From Warburgia ugandensis (taxonomy: Eukaryota; Streptophyta; Magnoliopsida; Canellales; Canellaceae), in assembly GCA_035236585.1 (NCBI GenBank), contig CP141132.1:55369880-55433879 (forward strand): a DNA stretch of 64,000 nt, given 5' to 3'. This document shows, one piece after another, positions 37,218-49,121 of the stretch (position 1 is its first letter; every line of letters begins with the position of its first letter). A program made the position numbers and the translations under genes. The notes beneath the pieces are model-generated. The model did not search any database, was not told the origin of the DNA, and was given only the letters and a program-made list of their open reading frames with translations.

Positions 37218-39380
37218 TGGTGTAGCTTTAATATTACTCACAAGCACATATACCAATGTAGTACTTGTATGTGACGGAGGTCGATCCCACGAGGAATCTT
37301 ACAGATTTTTAATGCAATTGGATTTTAATTAAATTACTTATCCTAGATAAAGAGAGATTGTATTTGATTAAACTCGGATGTAAATAACATGGAAATGGAA
37401 ACATGCATGGAATTAGAAACTACAATTAAGGAAACTTTCTAAAAACAGAAATTAGAAACTATTTAAAACTAATCTAAGATCAACTCACTCAAACAATGAA
37501 ATCTAAAGAAGAACTAAACAGTGAAACAAGCATGCAATCTAAAGATGAAAAACCAACATGGTGCGCATGGAACTTTATGATGAAATTTATGCATGACTTA
37601 GTCAAGAAAGATGTGCATGGAATTTAGAGTATGAAAACTAAGCAAGAAACATTGGATTCAATGGACTACTTGCATTACAAACAAACATGGAAATTATCCA
37701 TAAAACATGATGGAATCAAACTTTATTGATTGAATGAGAATCATTACAAAATTGATGCACATGAATCTTAAACATCTACTCTTGACTTTAACCTTCAAGT
37801 TGAATGCAATCCAGCAAGGTCCATGCATGTGAACTAAGAAAGAGAATTGCATTGGAGGATGAAATCAAGTTAGGAACCAAAACAAGGGAAAAATAAGGAA
37901 GAACAAGCAAGCAATGTAAAGGCAACCAAGTAAGGAATTCAAAGGACAACTAACTTGATCCTAAGGTTACTATCTCTTTCTTGTCACTACAAGATATTGA
38001 TGGCCTTAGGATGCAAGGATGTATAACAAACTTGCATAAAAAACACTAGGAAATAAACCAAATGAATAGTGTGCACAAAATCAAAGAACAAAACATTCCA
38101 AAAAGAAAAGAACATGGAGAACTTAGGTTGATGTGTTGAACACCATGGAAAGAATGTATGGAAAGGTCTTGAAGATGACATGAAGAACCTCAAAGGATGG
38201 TGCATTTAGAAGCTTAGAGGGAGAGAGGCATGGTGTAACTTTGGTGGAGGTTGAAGGAGGCATGATGAAGATGCTAGGGAAGATGAGGTTTGGCATGGAG
38301 AACCAGCCTTATGAGGGGGAGTGATTCTCCTTCTATTCCCATTGCATGGAAACCCTATGTGGTTTTATAGGTCAGTTGCACTTTCTAAAGAGTTTAGATT
38401 TGCTAGAAGTCTATCCTCAAAAAGATAAGAAAGAGGAGATAAGAATAGGAAAGGAGACAGTGAGGAAGTAGAACCTAGGAAGGAGTGGGATGTGGGAACT
38501 TAGGAAGGGGAATTAGAAGGGAAAAATCATGGGAAACCCCCTTAGGAAATTGTGGGGAAGCCCTTCCTAAGTTGTTCATGATGGAAGGTGGGAAAAGAGA
38601 GGTAGAGATGGAGAGAGAAAGATAGAAGAATAAGAATGTTTAAAGATTAAGGCTCTTCTCCTTTTGGTCCACCTTATCATGCCACCTACCCTTATTTGAC
38701 AAGTCAACTTTCCTCTATTTTCTTTTGTTCAATTCACATTTTCTTCTAGTGGAATTTGCATGGAAAGTTCCCAAAATGTGTGGACCGATGTTGACTTGGC
38801 TTAAGTGGCTCAATTGGCTTCCTTTGATGGCTTCTAACTTGGTGCCTTAATTGCTCACATCCTTGGCTTCATGTTTTACATTGTTCCTAGCTTTTCCTTG
38901 ATGGCTCCTATGGCTTAGGTGGCTTGCATGGCTTGAATTCTCATGTAAAGGTGGTAGAATTGAATGGATTTTGCATGGGTCCAATTAAGTAACATTTGAT
39001 TCTTCCAATTTCTTTCTTGAACTCATTTGCTTGCCTTCTAATGATATTAACCATTGCTTGATCTTTGGAATGATAAAATTTAGTCTGGCTCTTTGATTTG
39101 ATCTTGATCCTCGATTCTCATCTAAAGCGATATTGGCCGTTGGATCCTTCTTTCAATAACTACAAAAGATAAAAAACCCTAATTAATACTTAGAAAGTTA
39201 TGACAATTCACATACTTAGTTTGAATTAGCTTTTAAACCTACAAAACATCAAACTTTTGGATCATTAGATCTGAACTGCAAATGCCATGAATTTTTGGAG
39301 AAACCCTAGGATAATGCCTATAATTTACAATATATGAGCTACTAATTGGGTACCTTTTATGAAAAATTGACTACTTATTA
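37218..39380 (-). mobile_element. Probable solo LTR, family B copy 1, 2.16 kb, with 5-bp target-site duplication
   Basis: The left edge TGGTGTAGCTTTAA is shared with the second copy at 43923, and GGAAG flanks both edges (37213-37217 and 39381-39385). The right edge ends in TA rather than the usual CA, so the boundary is a proposal. Read on the minus strand it ends in GTGGGATCGACCTCC and GTGAGTAATATTAAAGCTACACCA, the style of Athila/Tat Ty3/gypsy LTR ends. No internal domain lies next to it. Fossil; the family is inferred. Confidence 0.55.
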
Positions 39381-39385
39381 GGAAG

Positions 39386-41174
39386 CTTCCCCTAAAGATA
39401 AAAATAATAAAATTGTTGAAGATAGAAGCTGTTGGAGATAGAGATGATCATAAAATAAGGTGATTGGAGGTCTATTTCTATAAAGGGAAGAGCAATCTAG
39501 CAAAAAGGACGAGTTGTGCTAGAATGTTAATGAAAAGGAGTACAAACATATTAGATTTTTTCAGATGTGTTTTTTTTGGAGGAATAAGAAGCGAGTTATC
39601 TTGTGAGTAGGGGTACTTTGTGCGATGATTCCCACTCCGATACTAGATGAAAATCCATTGAACTTATTTAGCTTTTTTATATAAGACATCATGAAGAAAA
39701 AGACCCGGGTATTTGATAGTCAATTTTCATTCCAAATTTTGTAAATTGAATTAATTAAAAAATATTATTTTAAATTGTGGTATGCACTATTGACAATATT
39801 TTTGTTTAAGTTTTGCATCATTACTCTAGTTGATTTATTGTGTATTTTGAATGATCTAATCCATTTCTTATGTTTTAATTTGAGTTAGGTAGAGTTTGAT
39901 TTAAGTTTTGTTGAAAGTTAACTAATGATTGGTTTAAATTTACGAAGTAAGTCTGAAAGGTACTATTCTGCAGGTTGGTTAACAATTAATGTTTGGGATC
40001 AAATATTTCTTTTTTTAAAATACAATTGTAAAAATAAATTTATTTGATGTTTTATTGTGCCAACGACCAAATTTTATTCAAAATTTTTATTGTAAAGGGA
40101 TTCAACTAAGTGTCCCAAATATTCTAGTTAGTCACACATAGTGACTATCAAGTGAAGAAAATGAACCCGACTTTTTCTTTTGCTAGTGTTATTTGCGATA
40201 GCAATGCAAGTGCAGGACTACAATTCAACTATTTATTATTGACACTCTCGCACTTCCAAACACGATGTTGCTTTATTATTCTAATTAGAAAATAGATCGT
40301 TATGAACGATTTGGAAATTTTTTTTTTAATATTTTAATTATTTTTAAGGAATAAAGTAAAATTAGAAAAAGGTTTTGCTTAGATTTTTAATTTTCCTTTT
40401 ATATTACATTTTATAATTTGTTTTAGATTATTATTGGCTAGTTTTATGTTAGAATATTTAGAGAGCACTTTTTCTTAATTAATTATAAATTTAAATTTTA
40501 AAAATTGTTATTTAATTTAGAAAATCTCATTTTAGTTTTAATTTTAGGATAATTAGGAACTTAGGTGCTTTAAATTATTATTAAATCCTCCGTGTGAATT
40601 TGACGCTGTATCATTACAATTGACTCCTTTATGCTTGCAGGAAAACCATTAAACACCCACCCGTCTTGTTTGGGTTTGTCGATCAATTGAAACTTCTCTC
40701 TCAAACTTTTAAAACTCACATCAAAATGAAAAAATAAGCAGGCCCCAATTGACAACCAAGACTAAACCCCAAAATAAAGTGTTAAACTAACAAAGATTCC
40801 TAAAGTTTAATGAGACTACTAAATGAATGAAAGTCCTTAAGGGCCCAAAATAAAAGAATTCTAAATTGGCTCAGACTAAAATCTAAAACTTCTTAGAGAT
40901 CTTGACTCACAACCCGTAAAAATAAAAAATCCTATGGGGCCCAATTATGTCCAAAACTGAGAACCCACTTTAGTTCAAAGGGCAGGGGGTACCAATTCAA
41001 ATCCAAAGTTGGAAGCCTCTGAAGTCCTAAAACAGTTCAAGGTCCTTGTCTATCAACTAGTGGGCCCTAGTTGAAACCTGAACCTTTTCTTCTAGGACTT
41101 ATAAAACCCTAAGGACACAAGTGGGCTCCTGTTGACTACTAAAACTAGGTGCCTACTTAGTCCTCTTCTCCTGT
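39386..41174. other. Unassigned AT-rich sequence
   Basis: No gene recognised. A minus-strand open frame of 61 codons at 40570-40755 resembles nothing I know. The stretch 40780-41160 has loosely repeating CCTA/GGGCCC phrases and may be a worn extension of the minisatellites that follow. Confidence 0.45.
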
Positions 41175-41385
41175 GGTCTAAGACTCTCAAATCTAGTCAA
41201 AATGCTACAGCCAAAGACTCCTAAATCTACTCAAATTCGTATGGCCTAAGACTCTCAGATCCAGTTAAAATCTTACAGCCAAAGATTCCCAAAATCCTAT
41301 TAGAATCCTGTGGACTAAGATTCCCAAATCATGTCCAAGTCCTCTAGCTTTAGATACCCAAGTCCACTTGATGTTTAAAAACATA
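41175..41385. repeat. Minisatellite, 34-35-bp unit, about 6 copies, diverged
   Basis: AAGACTC/AAGATTC anchors fall at 41180, 41214, 41248, 41282 and 41317, with a worn sixth at about 41352, giving spacings of 34, 34, 34, 35 and 35. Confidence 0.85.
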
Positions 41386-41389
41386 AATT

Positions 41390-42010
41390 GAGGACTTTAC
41401 CCAAATGACCCCATAGCTTGGAGAGTTTCAGAGATTGATGACTCTAGCTAAACATGCCTTACAATTTGAATAGTCTAAAATTAAGGACTCTAACTAAATG
41501 GACCTCTCAATTCGAATTCCATAGAACTGAGGACTCCAACGAAATGAACCCAAATCTCCAAGAGTCCTAAAGATGGATGACTCTAGCTATATAGGCCCTA
41601 AAACTTGAAGATTCCTACAAATCAAGGACATTAGCTAAACAGGTGTTGTAGCTTAAGAGTCCCAGAAATTACAGATTCTAGACAGATAGGCATCTCAACT
41701 CAAAGAGTCTAGAAATCAAGGACCATAGCTGAATGGGCCCACAACTAGAAGAGTCTTTGAAATCCAAGACTCTAGCTAGACATACTCGTAACTCAAAGAG
41801 TCCCTCAAATTAATGACTATAACTAAATGAGCCTTGTAGCTCAAAGAGTCCTAGAAATAATGGACTCTAGCTAGATACGCTTTGTAGCTCAAAGAATCTC
41901 AAAAATCAAGGACTATAGCTAAGCAGGGCCTTACTAGCTCAAAGAGTGTTGAAGATCAATCACACTGGAAAGATGGGCCCCATAGATGGACATGATCAAG
42001 ACTTTAGTTA
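41390..42010. repeat. Minisatellite, 47-bp unit, about 12 copies, diverged
   Basis: The ACTCTAGCTA-like anchor recurs at 41441, 41487, 41533, 41580, 41628, 41675, 41722, 41769, 41816, 41864 and 41912, spacing 46-48. A second anchor, TCAAAGAGTC, lies between them. Worn copies may continue to about 42140. Confidence 0.88.
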
Positions 42011-42139
42011 AACAAGCTAGGCCAACTCGAAAATTTCTAAAGATCAAGGACTCTAATCGTATGGGACTTATCGACTAAAAAAGCCTCAAAATAAGAAAGG
42101 GTTTTAATTGAAAAGATTTCATCAACTTAGAAGACTTGA

Positions 42140-43370
42140 ACGGTGGAAATCCTAATTAGATACAATTTACATGTGTTTGAAAAGATATGCCATGCCTCTA
42201 ACAGAGTTAAGCCTCATCCCTCTTGATGTTAATCTGTTAATGATAGTTCCAACATTAGATGACTAAAGAGACACAAAATCTTTGCATAATGCTACTACAC
42301 ACATCCTATTATACATATAAAATGATATTGCTATGAACTTGATGCTATGATAAAGCTAGCTATGCCTAAGCAATTAAAGTGAGAACATGTTCATGCTACA
42401 CCTAATAATAGACAAAGAGGCTCTAAAGGCCATACACTCTCATCGAGTCTATGTGATAGTTTTGAAACATGCTTACATTAGTTATTGACCATCTCACATA
42501 ATAAATCTAATTCAACAAACTAACCACATTGTAAAAATGATCCATGCTAGCCTATAAAGGTAATTGAAGCCATAGATTGTCATATTTTGGTCATACAAAA
42601 TCAATCTCTAATCAAGGGTCTTTTCTTTATGTGTCTATATGTATCCTGTAATATGAGATTGTTCGTATGTATTTAGTGGTTGAAAGATTGTCTGTATGTA
42701 TTCAATTGTCAAATAAATCTAATTGAGAGTCACATGTAACTAAAAAGGTAATTAGTACTTGATGTAACCAAACAAATGTACCTCACAATCACTTGATAAA
42801 TATAAGAACCCATTTTTCCTAGGGAAAATTGGCTCTCAATTTTCCATTGTGAGAATGTTTATATACATTATGCATAGTGCAAAATTTAACACAAACACTT
42901 CAATTAGTTTGTAAAATCAAAACAAAACAAAAAACAAAGGGTTCTACGTGGATATAAGGTCTCAATGGTCAAGTCTAGATCTAGAAACCATCATGATGGA
43001 GATCCCTGTGGAGATTTTTCCAATCTTTTCATTGGAGAAGATAAAGAGTTGTTCAGGAAACAAAGGCAATGATCCATCACCAATTCCTAAACCCAACTAT
43101 CAAAGTCCACTGAGTCCAACTCAACATTTAATATTCTCTTAAATTCTGCCATAAACTTAGAAAAAGGTAGACAACTCAGATTTGGGGCATGCCATTCCTC
43201 CAGGATTCAACAGAGTATCAAGTATGCCTTGATCCTCAAATCCAAAAACAAAAAAGAAGAGGTGAGATGCATGAAAACACTAAGCCATCCAAATTATACA
43301 AATTCAGAAGACATCATAGATAAGAATAATTAGAATGTTATGATTAAATGGAAAAAAGAGTTATGATGGA
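42140..43370. other. Unassigned AT-rich sequence
   Basis: No recognisable gene; a 64-codon open frame at 42948-43142 (+) has no known match and no gene context. Confidence 0.45.
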
Positions 43371-43922
43371 TGATGTGTTTTAAACTTATCTTCAAGCACA
43401 CGAGTTCATTTAAATAGAGTTTGTACAAATACGGTCGATCCCACAAAGACTCAATTTATGATTTTTAAACTTCAATAAAAATCCCTATTAAATCACTTTA
43501 CCCTAGCCAATGAATTTATGCAAATACTTCAAATAAACTTAAAAACACTGAAAGAGATAAAATTATCAAAACTTTTAAATCTAAGTTTTAAAATCCACCA
43601 CTCTAAATTCACACATATTCAATATTAAGCAAATTATATTTTTAGACCACATGTTAATAAATCTTAAGAATTAGAAACACAAAATATATTATCATTAAAT
43701 GCCCTAATTTTTAAATTTTCTCAAATTTAGGGTTTCACCCAGTTTAGTACATCATTCAAAGCATAACTTAGCTTCTTAGGGCACAAATTATCTGAAATTC
43801 TCTATACCTAATTAATTAGTCTGACTTATTTAGTTTCTAAACTATACGAGATATATAATATTTTCTATGAAAAGAATACTAAACACATAAATTAACTTGC
43901 TAATCCTAAAATGATATTTAAG
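43371..43922 (-). mobile_element. LTR fragment, family C copy 2
   Basis: Starts TGATGTGTTTTAAA and is collinear with 22302-22735; it carries GGTCGATCCCAC at 43433-43444. Interrupted at about 43922 by the family B LTR. Fossil. Confidence 0.6.
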
Positions 43923-44825
43923 CATGGTGTAGCTTTAAAATTACTCACAAGAGCAAGAATCAATGTAGTAATTGCATACGAGTGAGGTTGACTCCATTAG
44001 AAATCTCATGGGATTTCAATCAATTGGATCTTAGTTAAAATTACTTATCTTTAGCCAAAGACATATGGTTTTGATTAAACTAGGAAACCAAATAACATCT
44101 AAAAGGAAACATCCATGGAAATGGAAACTACTAATAAGGAACTTACCAAAATTAACCCTTTCTAAAAATTGAAAATAGAAACTATCTAAATCTCAGATGC
44201 AAGCAAGTAATCAAAGAATGCTAAACTATAATGAAACAAGGAAACAATTAACCTTTTAAAGGAAAACCACCCAATTACCATGTGCATGACCCTTGGAGTT
44301 GTGTGCATGGATCTTGAAGGTGGTGAATGTGAAACTTATGTGCAAATTAACCTAGGATGATATGCATGAAATTAATAGACTTTCACGTATTGAACTACAA
44401 TGATGTGCATGGATATTAAAGAGAAGGGTGTGCATGGGAACTAAGCATGGGCAATCAACATGATAACCCAAGTTAAGGTACTCAAATCAACCATGGAAAT
44501 TGCGTGTGAACATAGACCTTTATTGAATTGAGACTCATACAAAAGTGTATGCATAATTACATAAGTGTGGAAAAAAAATTGTTCCTTCTTTGTTGCATAA
44601 AATTAAACCAAATTCCAATTTGATATTCCTTAAGTAGTATGCATATGGTCCAAATAGAAATAAAGTGAAAAGAGATGAAACAAACTCAAAGATAGGTAAG
44701 GAAAGAGAAATAATAGAAAGACAAGGATTTGGAGCAAGAATAACTAACTTGATCCTAAGATTACCATCTCTTGACTATCACAACAAGAGATTAATAGCCT
44801 TAGGATGCAAAGCTCTAAAGCACAC
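43923..44825 (-). mobile_element. LTR fragment, family B copy 2, cut by the satellite array
   Basis: Collinear with 37218-38020: TGGTGTAGCTTTAA at the left edge, TTGGAT/ATTACTTATC, and near its end ACTTGATCCTAAG and GCCTTAGGATGCAA. The match ends where the satellite begins. Fossil, oriented as copy 1. Confidence 0.65.
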
Positions 44826-46454
44826 AACGACCTGATCATGGAATTGTAAAATATTAAGGTTGTTGCACTAGCGAGCCTTGCCATTATCGAAATGGCTTCC
44901 TGAGGTTTCTATGTTTTCTTTCTTTCTTTTTTTCACTTTCAATTAAAGAAATAGCCCTGCATTTGAAGTCCCATAACTCCTTCATACGGACTCTATTTTC
45001 GGCATTCCTTACCTCGTTGTATTCGATTTTCTGAGTATTTTCTAATGGTTTTAGTTTTAATTCCAAATTATTATGCAATTAAAAGATATACTTCTTGAAA
45101 GCTCATGACCTGATCATGGAATAGTAAAATATTAAGGTTGTTACACCAGTAAGCCTCGCCACTATCAAAACTGCCCCATGAGGTTTCTATGTTTTTTTCC
45201 TCACTTTCAATTAATGAAATAGCCCTGCCTGTGAAGTCCCATAGCTCCTTCATATGAACTCTATTTTCTGCGTTCCTTGGCTCGGTGGATTCCATTTTCT
45301 GTGTATTATCTAATGGTTCCAGTTTTAATACTAAATTATTATGCAATTAAAAGATATACTCCTTCAAAGCTCATGACCTGATCATGGAATAGTAAAGTAT
45401 TAAGGTTGTCACACCAGTAAGCCTCGCCACTATCAAAATTGCCCCATGAGGTTTCTATGGGTTTTTTTTCACTGTTAATTAATGAAACAGCCCTGGCTAT
45501 GAAGTCCCATAACTCCTTCATACGAACTCTATTTTCAGCTTTCCTTGGCTAGTTGGATTCCATTTTCTAAGTATTATCTTATGGTTTAAGTGTAAATTCC
45601 AAATTATTACGTAATTAAAAGATATACTTCTTGAAAGCTCATGACCTGATCATGGAATAGTAAAATATTAAGGTTGTTACACCAGTGAGGCCTGCCATTA
45701 TCAAAATGGCTTCTTGAGGGTTCTATGTTTTTTTTTTTTTTCACTTTCAATTAATGAAATAGCCCTGCCTTTGAAGTCCCATAACTCCTTCATACGGACT
45801 CTATTTTCAGCATTCCTTGCCTTGTTGTATTCTATTTTCTAAGTATTAGCTAATGGTTTTAGTTTTAATTTCAAATTATTATGCAATTAAAAGATATACT
45901 TCTTGAAATCTCATGACCTGATCATGGAATAGTAAAATATTAAGGTTGTTACACCAGTAAGCCCTGCCATTATCAAAATGGCTCCTTGAGGTTTCCATGT
46001 TTTTTTTTTTTCACTCTCAATTAATGAAATAGCCTTGCATTTGAAGTCCCATAACTCCTTCATATGCGCTCTATTTTCTACGTCCCTTGGCTCGGTGGAT
46101 TCCATTTTTTGTGTATTATCTAATGGTTCCAGTTTTAATACTAAATTATGATGCAATGAAAAGATATACTTATTGGAAGCTCATGACCTGATCATGGAAT
46201 AGTAAAATATTAACGTTGTTACACCAGTAAGCCTCGCCAATATCAAAATTTCCTCATGAGGTTTGTATGGTTTTTTTTTTTCACTTTTAATTAATGAAAT
46301 AGCCCTGACTATGAAGTCCCATAACTCCTTCATACGGACTCTATTTTCAGCATTCCTTGGCTCGTTGTATTCTATTTTCTGAGTATTATCTAATGGTTCT
46401 AGTTTTAATTCCAAATTATTATGCAATTAAAAGATATACTTCTTGAAAGCTCTT

Positions 46455-48852
46455 GACTTGATCATGGAATAGTAAAATATTAAGGCTGTTGCACCCGCGA
46501 GCCTTGCCATTATTGAAATGGCTCCTAGAGGTTTCTATGTTTTTTTTTTTTCACTTTCAATTAATGGAATAGCCCTGCTTTTGAAGTCCCATAACTCCTT
46601 CATTTGAACTCTATTTTCTGCGTTCCTTGGTTCGGTGGATTCCATTTTCTATATATTATCTAATGGTTCCAGTTTTAATACTAAATTATGATGCAATTAA
46701 AAGATATATATCTTGGATGCTCATGACCTGATCATGGAATAGTAAAATATTAAGGTTGTTACACTAATAAGCCTCACCAATATCAAAATTTCCCCATGAG
46801 GTTTGCATGGTTTTCTTTACAATTTTAATTAATGAAACAGAGTCCCATAACTCCTACATATGGACTCTATTTTCAGCATTCCTTGGCTCGTTGTAGTCTA
46901 TTTTCTGAGTATTATCTAATGGTTCTAGTTTTAATTCCAAATTATTACGCAATTAAAAGATATACTTCTTGAAAGCTCATGACCTAATCATGGAATAGTA
47001 AAGTATTAAGGTTGTTACACCCGCGAGCCATGCCATTATCGAAATGGCTCCTTGAGGTTTCTATGTTTTCTTTTTTTCACTATTAATTAATGAAACAACC
47101 CTGCCTTTGAAGTCCTATAACTCCTTCATATGAACTCTATTTTCTGCGTTCCTTGGCACGGTGGATTCCATTTTTTGAGTTTTATATAATGGTTTCAGTT
47201 TTAATTCCAGATTATTATACAATTAAAAGATATACTTCTTGAAAGCTCTTGACCTGATCATGGAATAGTAAAATATTAAGGCTGTTGCACCCGCGAGCCT
47301 TGCCATTATTGAAATGGCTCCTAGAGGTTTCTATGTATTTTTTTTTTCACTTTCAATTAATGGAATAGCCCTGCTTTTGAAGTCCCATAACTCCTTCATT
47401 TGAACTCTATTTTCTGTGTTCCTTGGTTTGGTGGATTCCATTTTCTATATATTATCTAATGGTTCTAGTTTTAATACTAAATTATGATGCAATTAAAAGA
47501 TATATATCTTGGAAGCTCATGACCTGATCATGGAATAGTAAAATATTAAGGTTGTTACACCAATAAGCCTCACCAATATCAAAATTTCCCCATGAGATTT
47601 GCATTGTTTTTCTTACACTTTTAATTAATGAAACAGAGTCCCATAACTTCTACATATGGACTCTATTTTCAGCATTCCTTGGCTCGTTGTAGTCTATTTT
47701 CTGAGTATTATCTAATGGTTCTAGTTTTAATTCCAAATTATTACGCAATTAAAAGATATACTTCTTGAAAGCTCATGACCTAATCATGGAATAGTAAAGT
47801 ATTAAGGTTGTTACACCCGCGAGCCATGCCATTATCGAAATGGCTCCTTGAGGTTTCTATGTTTTCTTTTTTTCACTATTAATTAATGAAACAACCCTGC
47901 CTTTGAAGTCCTATAACTCCTTCATATGAACTCTATTTTCTGCGTTCCTTGGCACGGTGGATTCCATTTTTTGAGTTTTATATAATGGTTTCAGTTTTAA
48001 TTCCAGATTATCATACAATTAAAAGATATACTTCTTGAAAGCTCTTGACCTGATCATGGAATAGTAAAATATTAAGGCTGTTGCACCCGCGAGCCTTGCC
48101 ATTATTGAAATGGCTCCTAGAGGTTTATATGTTTTTTTTTTTTTTCACTTTCAATTAATGGAATAGCCCTGCTTTTGAAGTCCCATAACTCCTTCATTTG
48201 AACTCTATTTTCTGTGTTCCTTGGTTTGGTGGATTCCATTTTCTATATATTATCTAATGGTTCTAGTTTTAATACTAAATTATGATGCAATTAAAAGATA
48301 TATATCTTGGAAGCTCATGACCTGATCATGGAATAGTAAAATATTAAGGTTGTTACACCAATAAGCCTCACCAATATCAAAATTTCCCCATGAGATTTGC
48401 ATGGTTTTTCTTACACTTTTAATTAATGAAACAGAGTCCCATAACTCCTACATATGGACTCTATTTTCAGCATTCCTTGGCTCGTTGTAGTCTATTTTCT
48501 GAGTATTATCTAATGGTTCTAGTTTTAATTCCAAATTATTACGCAATTAAAAGATATACTTCTTGAAAGCTCATGACCTAATCATGGAATAGTAAAGTAT
48601 TAAGGTTGTTACACCCGCGAGCCATGCCATTATCGAAATGGCTCCTTGCGGTTTCTATGTTTTTTTTTCTTTTTCTTTTCACTTTTAATTACTGAAATAG
48701 TCCTGCCGTTGAAGTCCCATAACACCTTCATTAGGACTCTTATTTTTGCATTCCTTGGCTCGGTGGATTCCATTTTCTGTGTATTATCTAATGGTTCCAA
48801 TTTTTATTCCAAATTATTATGCAATTAAAAGATATACTTCTTGAAAGCTCAT
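46455..48852. repeat. Higher-order repeat, 3-monomer unit of 796 bp
   Basis: Monomer anchors 46455, 47251 and 48047 are each 796 bp apart, as are 46725/47521 (then 48319) and 46981/47777 (then 48575). The variant text, including the 256-bp monomer that lacks about 12 bases, recurs in step. Two full trimers are followed by a third that ends in different monomers. Confidence 0.88.
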
Positions 48853-49121
48853 GACCTAATCATGGAATAGTAAAGTATTAAGGTTGTTACACCCGCGAGC
48901 CATGCCATTATCGAAATGGCTCCTTGAGGTTTCTATGTTTTTTTTTTTCACTTTTAATTAATGAAACAACCCTGCCTTTGATGTCCTATAACTCCTTCAT
49001 ATGAACTCTATTTTTTGCGTTCCTTGGCACGGTGGATTCCATTTTTTGAGTTTTATATAATGGTTTCAGTTTTAATTCCAGATTATTATACAATTAAAAG
49101 ATATACTTCTTGAAAGCTCTT

